Assembly: GCA_017461825.1 (NCBI GenBank) | Contig: JAFTXB010000151.1 | Location: forward strand, 1-7,969 | DNA: 7,969 nt | Source: Clostridia bacterium | GTDB taxonomy: Bacteria; Bacillota; Clostridia; Oscillospirales; CAG-272 | Reading direction: 5' to 3' | Part shown: piece after piece, positions 5,834 through 7,969 of the stretch | Numbering within the stretch: position 1 is the first letter of the stretch | Layout: every line of letters begins with the position of its first letter | Translations under genes and position numbers: made by a program | The notes under the pieces: model-generated | The model's input: the letters and a program-made list of their open reading frames with translations, nothing else | What the model was told of the DNA's origin: nothing | Database searches by the model: none

Positions 5834-7333
5834 ATGCTGAAAAGATCATTGATTTTGCTTTTGATCCTTGCGCTCATGTCTTCTTTGCTTGTTGCCTGCA
5901 ACGATGGAGGCAAAGAAAACGAAACAACATCCGACACCGATGGCGGTGAGGTCACAACCTCTGAGGATGGCTTTGAATTGAGCGTTGAAGGACTTGACTT
6001 TGGCAACAAAGAAATCGTCATTCAGGTCAGAGGCGATGACGAAACCGTAAAAGAGATCGGCGTTGAGGATGACGGCACAGCGCTTTCCGCCGAGCTTGTG
6101 GAAAGGACGATGGCAACAGAGGAAAGACTGAATATTGTTGTCACCATTTCCAAAGGCGAGAGTTGGAGCAACTACAACGCAACCATTCGGGAGCTGCGTT
6201 CTTCGATCCAAAACGGACTTGGAACCTACGATATTGTTGCGGGCTGGTCACCAAGACTTCCCGTACTGTCTGCCGAGGGACTTTTCTACAACCTCAATCA
6301 GTTCGATTATTTCGATCCCGAAGAGGAGTGGTGGAGCCAATCTCTCGTGGATGCGCTCACCTTTAACGGCAAGCTTCATTTGGCTACAGGTGATATTTCT
6401 TCCATGTATATGGACGGTGCTCTTGTAGTGGTATTCAATCAGGCACTTGCCGAAGCGCGCGGAATGGACTACGCCACCCTTTACAACACCGTTGAGGAAG
6501 GAAAATGGACGATCGATCATTTGTGGTCGATCACAAAAGACGTTTACGTTGATCAAAACGGCAGTGATACCCGCAACGAGGGGGATATATTTGGATTGGT
6601 AGCGCAGGAGCACATCAATCTGCAATGCTTTTGGGGCTCCAGCGGAATCAATATTATGCCCAACAACGGAACCGACCGCCCCGAGATCAATTTCAACGTA
6701 GAGCAGATCCAAGCTGTTTACGATAAGGTTTACAATCTCTTTTGGAACAACCAAGGTGCGGTTATCAACAATGTTGAGGGACTTAAGCTCGGTAATACGG
6801 CCATGAGAGACTACTTTGAGGAAGGAAATGCGCTGTTTTTAATTACTCAGCTTGGCAATCTTGCATATCTTACCGATATGGAGCAGGATTACGGTGTGTT
6901 GCCCACTCCCAAGTATGATGAGGAGCAAAAGCAGTATTATACGCATCTTCATGCCTGCACGATGTTCGGTGTTCCGATGGATGCCAAGGATCCCGAAATG
7001 TCGGCTGCAATTATGACCTCTCTTGCATACGACAGCAATCAGCTTGTCATCGTGCCTCACTTTGATAAGTTGCTCAAGCTCCGTTATTCCAAGGATTCCG
7101 AATCAGGTAAGATGATCGATTTGATCTATAATAGTATTTATATGAATTTTGATTCGATCTATAATGAAGCGCTGGGAAGCGTTTTGTCCGACAAAACCAC
7201 AATGCCGGTTTTCGCGATTCCCACGTTGGTCTATAAAAACGACGGCTCCAGCATTTCTTCCTGGTGGCAGTCAAATAAGAGCAATCTCCAATCCAAATTC
7301 AACGAGATCATGGACGGATTTTTTGATGAGTGA
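5834..7333 (+). CDS. Extracellular solute-binding lipoprotein of a sugar-type ABC transporter (family 1)
   Basis: A 499-residue lipoprotein. The AAAGGA RBS at 5821-5826 precedes ATG 5834. Residues 1-22 are a signal peptide with lipobox LVAC (Cys22), followed by a low-complexity acidic/Thr linker (residues ~23-45) typical of membrane-tethered binding proteins. The body carries features common in large Clostridia family 1 binding proteins: YDIV at 132-135, a WW pair at 166-167, and FNGKLHLATGDIS ending near 189. Length (~500) fits this group. It would capture a substrate outside the cell and pass it to an ABC permease. No permease or ATPase gene is in the window: the next gene is a GDPD-family enzyme 27 bases downstream. 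That neighbour is compatible with glycerol-3-phosphate or glycerophosphodiester uptake, as in ugp-type operons, but the sequence does not identify the ligand; an oligosaccharide is equally possible. Confidence 0.88.
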   Translation: MLKRSLILLLILALMSSLLVACNDGGKENETTSDTDGGEVTTSEDGFELSVEGLDFGNKEIVIQVRGDDETVKEIGVEDDGTALSAELVERTMATEERLNIVVTISKGESWSNYNATIRELRSSIQNGLGTYDIVAGWSPRLPVLSAEGLFYNLNQFDYFDPEEEWWSQSLVDALTFNGKLHLATGDISSMYMDGALVVVFNQALAEARGMDYATLYNTVEEGKWTIDHLWSITKDVYVDQNGSDTRNEGDIFGLVAQEHINLQCFWGSSGINIMPNNGTDRPEINFNVEQIQAVYDKVYNLFWNNQGAVINNVEGLKLGNTAMRDYFEEGNALFLITQLGNLAYLTDMEQDYGVLPTPKYDEEQKQYYTHLHACTMFGVPMDAKDPEMSAAIMTSLAYDSNQLVIVPHFDKLLKLRYSKDSESGKMIDLIYNSIYMNFDSIYNEALGSVLSDKTTMPVFAIPTLVYKNDGSSISSWWQSNKSNLQSKFNEIMDGFFDE

Positions 7334-7360
7334 TCATCGAATCTCATATAGAAAAGGGAA

Positions 7361-7969
7361 ATGAAAACATTTGATATTTTAAACGAAAAAAAAGTATTGA
7401 TATGCGCACATCGCGGCGTATGGGGAGGAAATATCCCATGCAATACGCTAACGGCATTTGATATTGCCATCACACAAGGGGCAGATATGGTGGAGCTTGA
7501 CGTAACCGCTTCTGCCGACGGAGAACTGTTTGTTTTTCACCCGGATACAGAGCCCCGTCAGCTTTGCCGTCCCGACCTCAATATTCAAAAACTCCCCGCA
7601 AGTGAGGTCAAAAAATTACGGTATGTCAATTTTGACGGTGCCGAAACAGTTGAGCCTATCCCACTTCTTGACGATGCATTTGAGCATCTTAAAGGAAGGT
7701 GCTACATCAATGTTGACAAATTTCGGCATAATTCCGAGGCGATCATGGAAAAGGTTAGATGTCATGGGATAGAAGACCAGATCGTTGTAAAGGCGGCACC
7801 GCACAAAGAGGTAGTTGACCTCATGAGTACGGTTGCCCCCGAGATCCGCTTTCTTGCCATTATCAACGACAAGCACGATCCAATAGCGGTTCACGAACAG
7901 CTAAAGGCAAATCTTGCGGGATACGTCGGCTTGGAATTGGTATTCAAGGATGATTCTTCACCTTTGGTA
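7361..7969 (+). CDS. Glycerophosphodiester phosphodiesterase family protein (3' truncated by window)
   Basis: Open from ATG 7361 to the right edge (203 codons, no stop). AAGGG at 7354-7358 lies close before the start. The protein has no signal peptide, so it is probably cytoplasmic. GDPD hallmarks are present: AHRG (H17, R18), NTLTAF (28-33), ELD (E45, D47), and FHP with H60 in place of the usual HD. INVDK (D119) sits where the family usually has a metal-binding Glu. The known reaction is hydrolysis of glycerophosphodiesters to glycerol-3-phosphate and an alcohol. C27 replaces the Glu of the usual PENT motif. The catalytic His/Glu/Asp set otherwise appears complete, so activity is likely, though substrate preference may differ. 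GDPDs are usually 230-300 residues, so roughly 30-100 residues are missing. It follows the solute-binding lipoprotein by 27 bases, suggesting co-transcription. Confidence 0.9.
   Translation, partial: MKTFDILNEKKVLICAHRGVWGGNIPCNTLTAFDIAITQGADMVELDVTASADGELFVFHPDTEPRQLCRPDLNIQKLPASEVKKLRYVNFDGAETVEPIPLLDDAFEHLKGRCYINVDKFRHNSEAIMEKVRCHGIEDQIVVKAAPHKEVVDLMSTVAPEIRFLAIINDKHDPIAVHEQLKANLAGYVGLELVFKDDSSPLV

Noticed and set aside
1..7969. CRISPR array, insertion sequence, tRNA or rRNA genes
   Set aside because: No regularly spaced short repeats, transposase motifs, terminal inverted repeats or recognisable RNA gene sequences were seen; the only large repeats are the in-frame protein repeats.

Overview
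The window looks like a chromosomal segment of an uncultured gut-type Clostridia (Bacillota, probably Oscillospirales-like). The basis is mid-range GC with AAGGAGG-type ribosome binding sites, two lipoproteins with Gram-positive-style lipoboxes, a very large secreted beta-helix protein with extracellular CxxC repeats, and a family 1 solute-binding protein. This is inferred from gene style; no rRNA or other taxonomic marker is present. All supported genes are on the + strand, and almost all encode exported or surface-anchored products.

Layout. (1) Positions 2-85 are the last 27 codons of a gene that starts outside the window. Its C-terminus (VNGS...ATYSYA) matches the C-terminus encoded at 5752-5811, so it is probably a paralogue of the metallo-beta-lactamase-fold (MBL) lipoprotein further right. 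(2) At 107-247 a 46-residue peptide of unknown function has its own strong RBS. A long rho-independent terminator (262-311) closes this transcription unit. (3) A non-coding stretch (312-507) holds an extended -10 promoter, a spaced 11-bp direct repeat and a small leader hairpin. (4) At 508-3861 lies a 1117-residue secreted surface protein: signal peptide, two ~335-residue tandem repeats with GLUG-like motifs, a GGSF-type beta-helix, five CxxC pairs, and a Gly-Cys transmembrane C-terminal tail. (5) After a 13-bp intergenic stem-loop comes the ComEC-like MBL lipoprotein (3929-5811). A one-base deletion near 5551 truncates it and removes the His-His metal motif. (6) At 5834-7333 is an ABC-transporter sugar-type solute-binding lipoprotein. 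(7) From 7361 to the window end is the N-terminal two-thirds or so of a glycerophosphodiester phosphodiesterase (GDPD) family protein.

Genes 4-7 are closely spaced (gaps of 67, 22 and 27 bases) with no terminator between them, so they may be one transcription unit driven from the promoter near 423-451. The theme is the cell surface: a wall- or membrane-displayed beta-helix protein, a membrane-anchored metal hydrolase, a substrate-capture lipoprotein and a phosphodiesterase. A shared role in processing and taking up a polyol-phosphate or glycan substrate is plausible but is inference. The most noteworthy points are the MBL-lipoprotein paralogues flanking the beta-helix gene, the small peptide beside one of them, the precisely located frameshift in the other, and the Gly-Cys tail of the large surface protein.
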